A stretch of DNA of 64,000 bases. It comes from Streptomyces sp. AV19. Its GTDB lineage: Bacteria; Actinomycetota; Actinomycetes; Streptomycetales; Streptomycetaceae. This document shows, in pieces, positions 17,394 to 27,071 of the stretch; the stretch's first letter is position 1, and each line of letters begins with the position of its first letter. Position numbers and translations under genes: made by a program. The stretch lies in the NCBI RefSeq assembly GCF_015999245.1, contig NZ_JAEAMR010000008.1, positions 1-64,000 on the forward strand. The letters are read 5' to 3'. Under the pieces are notes generated by a model. That model made no database searches and had not been told where the DNA came from. It was given only the letters and a program-made list of their open reading frames with translations.

Positions 17394-18947
17394 TCATCCG
17401 GCCAGCGGCAGGGACCGTTCGGCGGCCACCGCCCGGTCGCCGCGCAGCAGCAGGGTCACGACGGCGGCGGCGCCGAACAGGACGAGGGCGCCGGAGAACA
17501 GGGCAGCGTGGAGCCCGGAGACGAAGGACTGTTCCACCCAGGTGCGGGCGGCGGCCGCGGACGGGCCGGTGGCGGCGTCCAGGCCGGACGCGGCGCCGTG
17601 CCGGAGCACGGATCCGACGAGGTCGTGGGCGCGGCCCTCGGGCAGTCCGCCGGCGGTGGCCCGCTCGTACAGGGAGGTGTGCATGCGGCCGGTCAGGACG
17701 GCGCCGAGGGCCGCGACGCCGACGACGCCGCCCAGTTCGCGCAGGGTGTCCATCAGGGCGGAGGCCATGGCCGTCCGGTCGGCCGGGGCGCGCTGGACGA
17801 CGGCGATGACGGCGGAGACGAAGGTCAGGCCGACGCCGGTGCCGAGGACGGGCAGCAGCCAGCCGTAGGAGCCGTAGGCGGCGTCGCGTCCGAGACGGCT
17901 CAGGCCGAGCAGGGCGACGGTGCACAGTGCCAGCCCCCAGATCAGCGGCAGGCGGGCGCCGTGGCGGGCGCAGAGGGCCCCGGCCAGGGGGGCGGTGAGC
18001 GCGATCAGGGCGGAGGCGGTCAGGAAGACCGCCCCGGCGCCGGTGGCGGACCAGTCGAGGATGTTCTGCAGGTAGAGGGTGAGGAAGAAGACGGAGCCGA
18101 ACAGGCCGAGGCTGGCGGCGAAGCAGGCGGTCGCGGCGGCGGCCGCGACGGGGTCGCGCAGCAGCCGGACCTCCAGCATCGGGGCGGCGGCGCGTGCCTC
18201 GGCGACGGCGAAGGCGGGCAGGGCGAGGCCGGCCAGGGTCAGGGTGGCGAGGACGGCGGTGTCGGTCCAGCCGTCGACCGGGCCCTGCACGAGGGCGTAC
18301 ACCAGGCCGCCGAGTCCGGTGACGGCCAGGAGCTGGCCGCGGGGGTCCCAGCGGGCGGGTGCCGGGGGCACGGCGGGCAGGGTGCGCAGGGCGAGGAGGA
18401 GCACGGCCGCGCCGACCGGCAGGTTGATCCACATGACGCTGCGCCAGCCGAAGGCGTCGACGAGGGGCCCGCCGATCGTGGGGCCGAGGGCGACGCCGAG
18501 TCCGCCCGCGCCGCCGCGCACGCCCATCGCGCGGGTGCGGCCGCGCGGTTCGGTGAAGACGTGCCGCAGCAGGGCCATGCTCGCCGGCATCAGGACGGCG
18601 GCCCCGATGCCCTGGACGACGCGTCCGGCCACCAGCAGGGCCCATTCGCCGGCGAGCGCGCTGAGCGCCGAGCCGGCGCAGAAGGCCAGGACGCCGGTGA
18701 CGAAGGCGCGCCGCTGGCCGAGCCGGTCGCCGAGGACGCTGCCGGAGAGCAGGCAGGCGGCGAAGGGGAGGGTGTAGCCGGCGACGACCCACTGCAGTCC
18801 GCTGACGCCCAGGCCCATCTCGGTGCCGATGCGGGGCAGGGCGTTGTTCATGGCGAGGTTGTCGAGCATGGCCATGAAGACCGAGCTGGAGACGACGGCG
18901 AGCGCGGTCGCGCGCCGGCCGCGGCGGCGCGCGTGGATGCCGCTCAT
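17394..18947 (-). CDS. MFS drug exporter, DHA2 / EmrB-QacA type
   Basis: 517 residues from the ATG at 18947. About 14 membrane helices are predicted. The motif GDRLGQRRAF between helices 2 and 3 and the antiporter motif C (GGAGGLGVALGPTIGGPLVDAFGWR) in helix 5 mark a proton-driven multidrug exporter. The start codon overlaps the stop of the gamma-carbonic anhydrase gene by four bases (ATGA), so the two are co-translated. In this setting it most likely exports the polyketide made by the divergent PKS and gives self-resistance. Confidence 0.9.
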   Translation of the reverse strand: MSGIHARRRGRRATALAVVSSSVFMAMLDNLAMNNALPRIGTEMGLGVSGLQWVVAGYTLPFAACLLSGSVLGDRLGQRRAFVTGVLAFCAGSALSALAGEWALLVAGRVVQGIGAAVLMPASMALLRHVFTEPRGRTRAMGVRGGAGGLGVALGPTIGGPLVDAFGWRSVMWINLPVGAAVLLLALRTLPAVPPAPARWDPRGQLLAVTGLGGLVYALVQGPVDGWTDTAVLATLTLAGLALPAFAVAEARAAAPMLEVRLLRDPVAAAAATACFAASLGLFGSVFFLTLYLQNILDWSATGAGAVFLTASALIALTAPLAGALCARHGARLPLIWGLALCTVALLGLSRLGRDAAYGSYGWLLPVLGTGVGLTFVSAVIAVVQRAPADRTAMASALMDTLRELGGVVGVAALGAVLTGRMHTSLYERATAGGLPEGRAHDLVGSVLRHGAASGLDAATGPSAAAARTWVEQSFVSGLHAALFSGALVLFGAAAVVTLLLRGDRAVAAERSLPLAG

Positions 18948-19504
18948 CCGAGGGGGACCGGTTCCGTGCCGCCGGCGGTCCGGTAGAGGCGCAGGAGTCC
19001 GAGGTAGGTGCGGGTGGCGGTGACGATCAACGTCTTGTCCTCGTCGGTGAGTTCGCGCACGACGGCCGCGTGGGGGCCGGCGACGAGGGTGTTCGGGGGG
19101 ACGCGGCGGTCCGGGGGGACGACGGTGCCGGCGGCGACGATGCTCCAGGGGCCGACGCGGGCGCCGTTCTGGACGACGGCGCCCATGCCGACGAGGACGT
19201 CGTCCTCCAGGTGGCAGCCGTGAAGGGTGGCGTTGTGCCCGACGGAGACGCGGGTGCCGAGGCGGACGGGGTAGCCGGGGTCGGCGTGGACGACGGTGCC
19301 GTCCTGGATGTTGCTCTCGGGGCCGATGTGGATCTCGTCGCCGTCGGCGCGCAGCACGGTGTGGTACCAGACGCTGGCCCGGTCGCCGACGCGGACGGTT
19401 CCGGCCAGGACGGCGGTGGGGGCGACGAACGCGGTGGCGGCGATGTCGGGCGGCGTTCCCAGGAGGGGGACGGTGAGGGCGGTGGTGGCGGGTGCGGTTT
19501 CCAT
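18944..19504 (-). CDS. Gamma-class carbonic anhydrase-like hexapeptide protein
   Basis: 186 residues built of left-handed beta-helix hexapeptide turns (VRVGDRASVWYHTVLRADGDEIHIGPESNIQDGTVVHAD...). The conserved SNIQDG motif and the zinc-ligand histidines in VVHAD, VSVGHNATLHGC are present, as in gamma-carbonic anhydrase / YrdA / PaaY proteins. The family hydrates CO2 or hydrolyses CoA thioesters (PaaY). It is coupled to the exporter gene and divergent from the PKS gene 127 bases away. A role as a thioesterase or in supplying bicarbonate for malonyl-CoA is possible but only inferred. Confidence 0.85.
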   Translation of the reverse strand: METAPATTALTVPLLGTPPDIAATAFVAPTAVLAGTVRVGDRASVWYHTVLRADGDEIHIGPESNIQDGTVVHADPGYPVRLGTRVSVGHNATLHGCHLEDDVLVGMGAVVQNGARVGPWSIVAAGTVVPPDRRVPPNTLVAGPHAAVVRELTDEDKTLIVTATRTYLGLLRLYRTAGGTEPVPLG

Positions 19505-19631
19505 GAGGTGCGGCTTCCCCGTGTCGCCCGCGGGGGCACCCCCGTTCGGCCGGCCGGGTGAAAAGGGCGGCCCCCAGGCGTGCGGAGGGGCATGCCACCA
19601 GGGAATCAGCGCCGTCCCTGAGGAGTCAGCC
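19505..19631. promoter_or_regulatory. Divergent promoter region, carbonic anhydrase / PKS
   Basis: This 127-base gap separates the minus-strand CA-MFS operon from the plus-strand PKS gene. It must hold both promoters. The PKS ribosome site (TGAGGAGT) is at its right edge. No clear inverted repeat is visible by eye. Confidence 0.5.
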
Positions 19632-22600
19632 GTGGTGTCCTCCTGTGAAGCCGTCGCCGTCGTCGGGGTCGCGTGCCGCCTCCCGGGCGGTCTGTGCACC
19701 CCCGAAGCGTTGTGGGCCGCCCTGTGCGAGGAGCGTTCCCTGGTGGGGCCGGTGCCCGCCGACCGGTTCGACGCGGCCCGCTGGACCGATCCGGAGCCGG
19801 GGCGTCCGGGCAAGGCGTACGCGACGGCGGGCGGTTTCCTGCCGGACGTACGGGGTTTCGACGCCGGTTTCTTCAACGTGTCGCCGCGCGAGGCGCGCCG
19901 CATGGACCCGCAGCAGCGGCTGCTGCTGGAGATGGCCGTGGAGGCCCTCGACGGGGCGGGCGTCGCGCCGTCGTCGCTGGCCGGGTCGGACACGGCGGTG
20001 TACGTGGGGGCGTCCAGCCAGGCGTTCGCGTTCCTGCAGGGGCTCGATCCGCGGTCGGCGAACGCGTACACGATGACGGGCGGGGCGGCCTGCAACATCG
20101 CCAACCGGGTGTCGCACTTCCTGGATCTGCGCGGGCCGAGCCTGGCCGTGGACACGGCCTGTTCGTCCTCGCTGGTGGCGCTGCACCACGCGTGCGAGGC
20201 GCTGCGTTCGGGCCGCAGCGCGCTGGCGCTGGCGGCGGGGGTCAACGTGCTGCTGAGCCCGTTCGAGTTCGTGGGGTTCGCGAAGGCGTCGATGCTCTCG
20301 CCGACGGGTCGCTGCCGGCCGTTCTCGGCGGAGGCGGACGGCTACGTGCGGGCGGAGGGGGGCGGCGTGGTGGTGCTCAAGCCGCTTCAGGCGGCGGTGC
20401 GGGACGGCGATCCGGTGCTCGGGGTCGTCCTGGGCAGCGGCGTCAACGCCGACGGGTGGACGCCGGGTCTGGCGCAGCCCAGCGCGGCGGCCCAGGAGGC
20501 GCTGCTGCGCGAGGTGTACGAGGCGGCGGGCGTGGCGCCGGACGAGTTGGTGTACCTGGAGATGCACGGCACGGGCACGCCGGTGGGCGATCCGGTGGAG
20601 TGCCGTGCGGTGGGGCGGGCGCTGGGGGTGCGCCGGGGTGCGGGGCGGCCGTTGCCGGTGGGGTCGGTGAAGGGGCATCTGGGGCATCTGGAGCCGGCGT
20701 CGGGGATGGCGGGGTTCCTCAAGGCGCTGCTGGTGCTGCGGCACGGCCGGGTGCCGGCGAACGCGGGGGCGCTGCCGCTGAGTGCGGACATCGACTTCGA
20801 GGGGCTGCGGCTGGTGCCGGCGGTGCGGGAGCTGACGCTCGATCCGCTGCCGGGCGGGCGGGTGGTGGCGGGGGTCAACTCCTTCGGTTTCGGCGGGGCG
20901 AACGCGCACGTCGTCCTGGCCGCCCCGGCCCCGCGCCCGGCCGCGGGGCCGCCCGTCGGCGGGCGGGCGCTGCCGGTCGTCGTCTCGGCCCGCACCCCGG
21001 CCGCGGTGGCGGAGGCGGCCCGGCGCATGGCGGACCGGCTCGACGGGTGCGCGCCGGAGGAGTTCTACGACGTGGCGTACACCGCCTGCCGGCGGCGGGG
21101 CCGGCACGAGGAGCGGATCGCGGTGCTGGCCGGGGACCCTGCGACGGCGGCGGCGCGGCTGCGGGCCGTGGCCGCGGAGGACGGCGCGCGGGCGGGGGCG
21201 CGGGTGACGGGGGCGGCGCGGGGGGCGGTCGCGTTCGTGTTCTCCGGCAACGGGTCGCAGTGGGCGGGGATGGCGGCGGACCTGCTGGCCGGCGACCCGG
21301 TCTTCGGGCGGGCGGTGCGGGAGGCGGACGAGGCGCTGCGGCCCTGGCTGGGCTGGTCGGTGGCCGAGGAGCTGGCCGCGCCGGAGGGGCGGCGCCGGGC
21401 CGGCACCACGGATGTGGCGCAGCCGTTGCTGTTCGCGGTGCAGGTGGGTGTCGTGGCGGTGCTGCGCGACCGGGGCGTGGCGCCGGCGGCGGTGGCGGGG
21501 CACAGTTCGGGCGAGATGGCCGCGGCGTGGGCGGCGGGGGCGCTGGACCTGGCGTCGGCGGCGCGGGTGGTCGTGGCGCGGTCCCGGGCGCAGGCGTCCA
21601 CGGCGGGGAACTGGGGCATGGCGGCGCTGGGCGCGGACGTGGCCCGGGCCCGGGCGCTGCTGGCGCCGTACGACGGGCGGGTGGAGGTCGCGGGGGTGAA
21701 CAGCGGCCGGGACGTGACGGTCAGCGGTGACCGGGACGCCCTGGAGCTGCTGTACGAGCGGTGCGGGCGGGAGGGGGTGCCCGTGCGTCCGCTGGATCTG
21801 GCGTACGCGTTCCACAGCCGGGCGATGGACGGTCTGGAGGAGGGGCTGACGGCGTCGCTGGAGGGGCTCAAGCCCGGCCGGGCCACCGTGCCGTACGCGT
21901 CGGCGACGACGGGCACGGTGCTGGACGGGCCGGAGCTGGACGCCGGGTACTGGTGGCACAACCTGCGCCGGCCGGTGCTGTTCGCGCCGGTCGTGGAGCG
22001 GTTGCGGGAGCTGGGCTGCGACGTGTTCGTGGAGATCGGCCCGCACCCGGTGCTCTGCGGCTATCTGCGGCGGACGGCGGGCGGGGAGCCGGCGTTGGTG
22101 GTGCCGACGCTGGCACGGGAGGTGCCGGGGCCACAGGCGCTGGACCGCGCGGTGGCGCGGCTGGTGGCGGGCGGGGCCCGGCACGACCCCACGGTGTTCT
22201 TCCCGCGGCCGGGCCGCGTGGTGGAGCTGCCGGCGTATCCGTGGCAGCGCGAGGAGCACTGGAACGGCGACGTGGCGGCCTGGGCGGGCGGCTGCGGCGA
22301 CGGCACCGTGGACCATCCGCTGCTGGGCGAGCGGGCGGCGGTGGCGGATCCGGTCTGGCACGGGCCGTTCGATCCGGCGCGGGTGCCGTGGCTGGCCGGT
22401 CACCGGGTGGGCGGGGCGGTGGTGATGCCCGCCTCGGGCCTTCTGGAGATGATGCTGGCGGCGGGGCGGCGGGTGCTGGACTCCCCCGTGGAGATCACGC
22501 GGGTGGCCGTGCCGGCCGCGCTGGTGCTGCCGTTCGACGACGGCCGGCGGGTCGAGGTGCAGACGGCCCTGGCGGCCGACGACGGGATCGTGCGGATCGC

Positions 22601-25600
22601 CGCGCGGGGCGAGGAGGACGCGTCCTGGCGGGAGCACGCGCGCGGCCGGCTGCGCCGGCTCCACACGCCTGTGCCGCCGCCGGTCGACCTGGACGCGCTC
22701 CTCGCCCGGGCGCCGGGGCGCAGGACGCCGGAGGAGCACTACCGCAGCGCCCTGCGCCGGGGGCTCGACTACGGTCCGGCGTTCCGGGTGCTGCGGGCCC
22801 TGCGCGTGGGCGAGGGCGAGGTGGTGGCCGACTACGCGGGCGGGGACGGCCCGTCGGACTTCGAGGCGCACCCGGCGCTGCTGGACGGCGCCCTGCAGGC
22901 GGGGTCCGCCCTGCTGGAGGAGGTGACCGAGGACGGGGTGCCGTTCCTGCCGGTCGCCGTCGACCGGGTCCGGGCGTGGCGGCGCATGCCCGCCGCCGGG
23001 CACATCCACGTGCGGTCGCGGGAGCTGTCCGCGCGGGAGGCGCTGTGGGACGTGACCGTGCTGGCGCCCAACGGGCTGACGTGCCTGACGCTGGAGGGCT
23101 GCCGGCTGCGCCGTTTCGACCAGGGCGGCCGGGCGCGCGCCCGGCTCCTGACCACGGTCGGCCGGGCCGCCCCGCCGCCGGGCCCGGCGGTGTCGCCCTG
23201 TCCGCTGCCGTCGCCCGGCGAGGTGGCGCGGGCGTGCGCGCAGGAGCTGCGGGCGGAGCGGGCGGCCGCGGACCGGGCGGGGGCGCGGCGACTGCGGGAG
23301 CTGACGGCGCACTTCGGGGCGGCGGCGGTCGCTTCGCTGCTGGGGGACGGCGCGGCGGGCGTCTTCGGGGTGGACGGTCTCGTCGCGGCGGGCGTGCTGC
23401 GGGAGCATGTGCCGCTGCTGGAGGCGCTGTTGGGGGCCGCGCGGGCCGAGGGTCTGGTCGAGCCGGTGGAGGGCGGGTGGCGCGTGGTGCGTCCCGCCGC
23501 GCCGGCGGAGCGGTTCCGGGCGGCCGCCGGGGAGCGGCCGGGGCTCGCCGTGGAGCTGGGCCTGCTCGGCTCCTGCGGCGCCCGGCTCGCCGAGGTGCTG
23601 CAAGGGCACCGGGACGGGGGCGAGTTGCTGGGCTCGGAGGCCCACCGCCATCTGCTGGAGGAGCTGTCGACCGACGGCTGCCTGCGCGGCTTCGTCCACC
23701 GCGCGGCGCGCGCGGCGCTGCGGCGGCTGGTCCGCGACTGGCCGCGGGACCGGCCGCTGCGGGTCCTGGAGGTGGGGGCGGGCAGCGGCGGCGCCACGGC
23801 GTTCCTGCTGCCGGAGCTGCCGCCGGAGCGGACCCGGTACGTGTGCGCGGACGGCTCGGACGCCCTGTTCCCGCGGCTGCGCAAGCGCTTCGCGGACCAC
23901 GACGTGCTCGAACAGCGCGTCCTCGGCCTCGACCGGGACCCGCGCGAACAGGGCTGGGCGGAAGGGGACTTCGACCTCGTCGTCGCCCCGCACGTCCTGC
24001 ACACCGCCCGGGACGCGCGCCGCTCGCTCGGCCACCTCGCCCTTCTCCTGGACGACGGCGGGCAGTTGCTGCTGGCCGAGCCCCACGATCCGGTGTCCCT
24101 GGCCCTGTTGTCCGGACTGCGGCCCGGCTTCTGGGACCGGCGGGACGACGGCGTCCGCACCGACGGCCCCCTGCTGTCCGCCGGCGCCTGGCAGCGGCTG
24201 CTGTCGGCGGAGGGCTGGCGGGAGCCGGTGGTCCTCGGCGACGACGACGATCCCGCCCGCTGCGGCGGTTCCGTCCTCCTGGCCCGGCGCCCCGGCCGCC
24301 CCGCTCCCCCGCCCGCGCCGGCCGCGCCCGGCGGCACCTGGGTGGTCGCCGCCGAGCCGGAGCAGGAGGCCCTGGCCGCCGCCGTGGCCGGGCGGCTCGC
24401 CGCGGCCGGGGCCACCGTCCGGCGCGCGGCGCCCGGCACGCGGCCGGAGCACTGGTCGCCCCTCCCGGACGGGGTGCTGCTCCTGCTGGGCGGTGACGGC
24501 GCCGGCGTCCTGGACCGGGAGGTCCGCCGCACGGCCGTCCTGCGTTCCCTGGCCGTCGCGGCCGAACGCCTGCCGGACGCGCGCCCCGCGCTCTGGCTGG
24601 TGACGCCGCCCACCGGCGCGCTGCCCCGCCCCGAGCGGCCGCTGCACCCCGGGACGGCGTCGGCCTGGGGCGTGGCCCGCTGCCTGGCCAACGAGCACCC
24701 GGGCGTCGCCGTCCGCCGCGTCTCCCTGGAGTCCACCGGGCGCGCCGACGAGGACGCCGCCCGGCTGGCCGCCGAACTGGCCGCGCCGGACGGCGAGGAG
24801 GACGAGATCCTGCTGACCGCCGCCGGACGGTTCGTCACCCGCCTGCGCGAGGGCGCGGACGCGCCGGCCGGCTCCCCGGCACCGGCCTTCGCCCTGCGCG
24901 TGCGCGAACCGGGGCGGGCGCACCGGCCGGAGTGGGTCCCCGCCGAGGTGCCCCGGCCCGGGCCCGGCGAGGTCGTCGTCGCGGTGCGCTGCGCCGCGCT
25001 CAACTACCGGGACGTGCTCCAGGCGCAGGGCCTCATGCCGCTCGACGTGCCGGGGGCGGAACACCGTCCGGGCATGGAGTGCGCCGGGGTCGTCACCGCC
25101 GTCGGCGCGGGCGCCGGGCAACTCGCGCCCGGCGACCGGGTGTTCGCCTTCGGTTCGGGGACCCTGGCCTCCCATGTGGCGGTCCCTGCGGCGACGGCGG
25201 GCCGGATCCCGGACGGCATGGGCTTCGCGGAGGCCGCGACGCTGCCCGTGGTGCTGCTCACCGTCCACCACGCCCTGGGCCGCGTCGCCCGCCTGGCCCC
25301 CGGGGAGACGGTGCTGGTGCACGGCGGCGCCGGCGGCGTGGGCCTGGCGGCCCTCCAGTACGCGCGGCGGGCCGGGGCGAAGGTGATCGCGGGCGCCGGC
25401 ACGCCCGCCAAGCGCGAACTGCTGCGCCTGCTGGGCGTGGAGCACGTCGTGGACTCGCGCTCGATGGCCTTCGCCGAGCACGTCCGGTCCCTGACCGGCG
25501 GGCGCGGTGTGGACGTCGTCCTCAACTCGCTGGCCGGCGAGGCGATCGGCCGGGGCCTGGAGTGTCTCGCCCCGGGCGGACGCTTCGTGGAGCTGGGCAA

Positions 25601-27071
25601 GCGCGACCTCTACGCCGACAACCGGCTGCCGCTGGGCCCGTTCCTCGGCAACCTGACGTTCGGCGCCGTCGATCTGGCCCATCTGGCGCGGGAGCGGCCC
25701 CTGGTGGTGGCCGAGGAGTTCGCCGAGGTCGTGCGGTGGGTGCGCGAGGGCGCGTACCGCCCGGTCCCGCACCGTGTCTACGCGGCCGGCCGGGTGGCGG
25801 AGGCGTTCGAGGCGCTGCGGCACTCGCGGCACATCGGCAAGCTCGTCGTCTCCCTGGACGCTCCCCCGCCGCTGCCCGGGGCGTCGGGGCCCGTCGCGCT
25901 GGACCCGCGGGCGTGCTACCTGGTCACCGGCGGGCTGGGCGGGTTCGGGGCGGCGACGGCCCGCCGGCTGGCCGCGCGCGGCGCGCGGCGGCTGTGCCTG
26001 GTGGGCCGCCGCGGCGCGGACGGGCCGGAGGCGCCGGCCCTCCTCGACGAGCTGCGCGGCGCCGGCGTGGAGGTGACGGCGCACGCGGCCGATGTCGCGG
26101 ACGGGGCCGCGATGGCGGCGCTGCTGGACGAAGTGGACACCCCCGAGCACCCGTTGCGGGGCGTCGTGCACGCGGCGACGGTCCTCGACGACGGCCCGCT
26201 GACGGGGATCACGGACGCCTCGGCGCGCCGCGTGCTGTCCCCCAAGGCGGAGGGCGCCCGCGTCCTGGACCGTCTGACGCGCCGGCGCCGGCTGGACTTC
26301 TTCGTCCTGTACGGGTCGGCGTCGGCGCTTCTGGGCAACCCGGGGCAGGCCACGTACGCGGGCGCCAACCTCGCCCTGGAGGCCGTGGCCCGGGCCCGCC
26401 GGGCGGCCGGGCTCCCCGCGCTGACCGTCGCCTGGGGCGCGCTGGGCGGGGCCGGGCACGTGGCGCGGCACGGTCTGGACGGGGTGATGGAGAAGGTGGG
26501 GCTGCCCCCGGTCCCGGCCGGGCGCGCGCTGGACTTCCTGGACGGGCTGCTGGCCGGGGACGGCGACGTGGCGGTGGTGGCGGGCATCGGCTGGGACCGG
26601 CTGCGGCACGCCGTGGGCTCGGTCGCCGCGGCCCGTTTCGCGCCGGCGCGGCCGGAGTCGGACGGCGCCGCGGACCGGCAGGCGCGGGACCTGGCGCGGG
26701 CGCTGGCAGACGCCGGCCCGGAGGAGGCGCTGGCCCTGGTGACGGAGGCGGTCACCGCTCTGCTGGAGCGCGTGCTGCAGGCCGCTCCGGGCCGCGTCCG
26801 CGCCGAGGACCGCCTCGACCGGCTGGGGCTCGACTCCCTGATGGGCGCGGAGCTGATGACGGCCCTGCACCAGCGGCTGGGCTGTGACGTGCCGGCCGTG
26901 GAGATCCTGGGCAGCACGACGGTGACGGATCTGGCCCGGCGCTGCCTGCGCCGGCTGTCCGTGCCGTCCGGGAACGGGGATGGGGATGGGGACGGAGATG
27001 GGGACGCGGCTACGGGCCGTGCGGACGGCCGTCCGTCAGCACCACCGGCAGCCGTTCCAGCCCCCGGCTGA
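19632..27071 (+). CDS. Iterative-type highly reducing type I polyketide synthase
   Basis: A single 2479-residue protein with a full reducing domain set. KS: residues 6-430, catalytic Cys177 in DTACSSS. AT: about 530-830, Ser625 in GHSSGE, with an AFHS motif. DH: about 895-1160, His924 in LAGHRVGG. C-methyltransferase: about 1300-1560, SAM loop LEVGAGSGGAT near 1379. ER: about 1755-2075, LNYRD and the nucleotide loop HGGAGGVGLAA. KR: about 2090-2310, TGGLGGFG, LDD motif, Tyr2242 in YAGAN, which suggests a B-type KR. ACP: Ser2402 in GLDSLMG. There is no thioesterase, loading module or docking end. The C-terminus is a GD-repeat and Pro/Ala tail. GTG at 19632 follows AGGAG; an in-frame GTG is the next codon. 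This is the DH-MT-ER-KR order of fungal reducing synthases, so I infer iterative use of one module to make a methylated, reduced chain. Confidence 0.93.
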   Translation: MVSSCEAVAVVGVACRLPGGLCTPEALWAALCEERSLVGPVPADRFDAARWTDPEPGRPGKAYATAGGFLPDVRGFDAGFFNVSPREARRMDPQQRLLLEMAVEALDGAGVAPSSLAGSDTAVYVGASSQAFAFLQGLDPRSANAYTMTGGAACNIANRVSHFLDLRGPSLAVDTACSSSLVALHHACEALRSGRSALALAAGVNVLLSPFEFVGFAKASMLSPTGRCRPFSAEADGYVRAEGGGVVVLKPLQAAVRDGDPVLGVVLGSGVNADGWTPGLAQPSAAAQEALLREVYEAAGVAPDELVYLEMHGTGTPVGDPVECRAVGRALGVRRGAGRPLPVGSVKGHLGHLEPASGMAGFLKALLVLRHGRVPANAGALPLSADIDFEGLRLVPAVRELTLDPLPGGRVVAGVNSFGFGGANAHVVLAAPAPRPAAGPPVGGRALPVVVSARTPAAVAEAARRMADRLDGCAPEEFYDVAYTACRRRGRHEERIAVLAGDPATAAARLRAVAAEDGARAGARVTGAARGAVAFVFSGNGSQWAGMAADLLAGDPVFGRAVREADEALRPWLGWSVAEELAAPEGRRRAGTTDVAQPLLFAVQVGVVAVLRDRGVAPAAVAGHSSGEMAAAWAAGALDLASAARVVVARSRAQASTAGNWGMAALGADVARARALLAPYDGRVEVAGVNSGRDVTVSGDRDALELLYERCGREGVPVRPLDLAYAFHSRAMDGLEEGLTASLEGLKPGRATVPYASATTGTVLDGPELDAGYWWHNLRRPVLFAPVVERLRELGCDVFVEIGPHPVLCGYLRRTAGGEPALVVPTLAREVPGPQALDRAVARLVAGGARHDPTVFFPRPGRVVELPAYPWQREEHWNGDVAAWAGGCGDGTVDHPLLGERAAVADPVWHGPFDPARVPWLAGHRVGGAVVMPASGLLEMMLAAGRRVLDSPVEITRVAVPAALVLPFDDGRRVEVQTALAADDGIVRIAARGEEDASWREHARGRLRRLHTPVPPPVDLDALLARAPGRRTPEEHYRSALRRGLDYGPAFRVLRALRVGEGEVVADYAGGDGPSDFEAHPALLDGALQAGSALLEEVTEDGVPFLPVAVDRVRAWRRMPAAGHIHVRSRELSAREALWDVTVLAPNGLTCLTLEGCRLRRFDQGGRARARLLTTVGRAAPPPGPAVSPCPLPSPGEVARACAQELRAERAAADRAGARRLRELTAHFGAAAVASLLGDGAAGVFGVDGLVAAGVLREHVPLLEALLGAARAEGLVEPVEGGWRVVRPAAPAERFRAAAGERPGLAVELGLLGSCGARLAEVLQGHRDGGELLGSEAHRHLLEELSTDGCLRGFVHRAARAALRRLVRDWPRDRPLRVLEVGAGSGGATAFLLPELPPERTRYVCADGSDALFPRLRKRFADHDVLEQRVLGLDRDPREQGWAEGDFDLVVAPHVLHTARDARRSLGHLALLLDDGGQLLLAEPHDPVSLALLSGLRPGFWDRRDDGVRTDGPLLSAGAWQRLLSAEGWREPVVLGDDDDPARCGGSVLLARRPGRPAPPPAPAAPGGTWVVAAEPEQEALAAAVAGRLAAAGATVRRAAPGTRPEHWSPLPDGVLLLLGGDGAGVLDREVRRTAVLRSLAVAAERLPDARPALWLVTPPTGALPRPERPLHPGTASAWGVARCLANEHPGVAVRRVSLESTGRADEDAARLAAELAAPDGEEDEILLTAAGRFVTRLREGADAPAGSPAPAFALRVREPGRAHRPEWVPAEVPRPGPGEVVVAVRCAALNYRDVLQAQGLMPLDVPGAEHRPGMECAGVVTAVGAGAGQLAPGDRVFAFGSGTLASHVAVPAATAGRIPDGMGFAEAATLPVVLLTVHHALGRVARLAPGETVLVHGGAGGVGLAALQYARRAGAKVIAGAGTPAKRELLRLLGVEHVVDSRSMAFAEHVRSLTGGRGVDVVLNSLAGEAIGRGLECLAPGGRFVELGKRDLYADNRLPLGPFLGNLTFGAVDLAHLARERPLVVAEEFAEVVRWVREGAYRPVPHRVYAAGRVAEAFEALRHSRHIGKLVVSLDAPPPLPGASGPVALDPRACYLVTGGLGGFGAATARRLAARGARRLCLVGRRGADGPEAPALLDELRGAGVEVTAHAADVADGAAMAALLDEVDTPEHPLRGVVHAATVLDDGPLTGITDASARRVLSPKAEGARVLDRLTRRRRLDFFVLYGSASALLGNPGQATYAGANLALEAVARARRAAGLPALTVAWGALGGAGHVARHGLDGVMEKVGLPPVPAGRALDFLDGLLAGDGDVAVVAGIGWDRLRHAVGSVAAARFAPARPESDGAADRQARDLARALADAGPEEALALVTEAVTALLERVLQAAPGRVRAEDRLDRLGLDSLMGAELMTALHQRLGCDVPAVEILGSTTVTDLARRCLRRLSVPSGNGDGDGDGDGDAATGRADGRPSAPPAAVPAPG

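Noticed and set aside
15311..17809. Plus-strand 832-codon frame across GNAT and P450 genes
   Set aside because: Low-complexity Arg/Gly sequence antisense to two well-supported enzymes.
19626..26870. Minus-strand frame of about 2400 codons opposite the PKS
   Set aside because: It is the antisense shadow of the PKS: Arg/His/Pro-rich, without motifs, while the plus frame has all catalytic residues in order.
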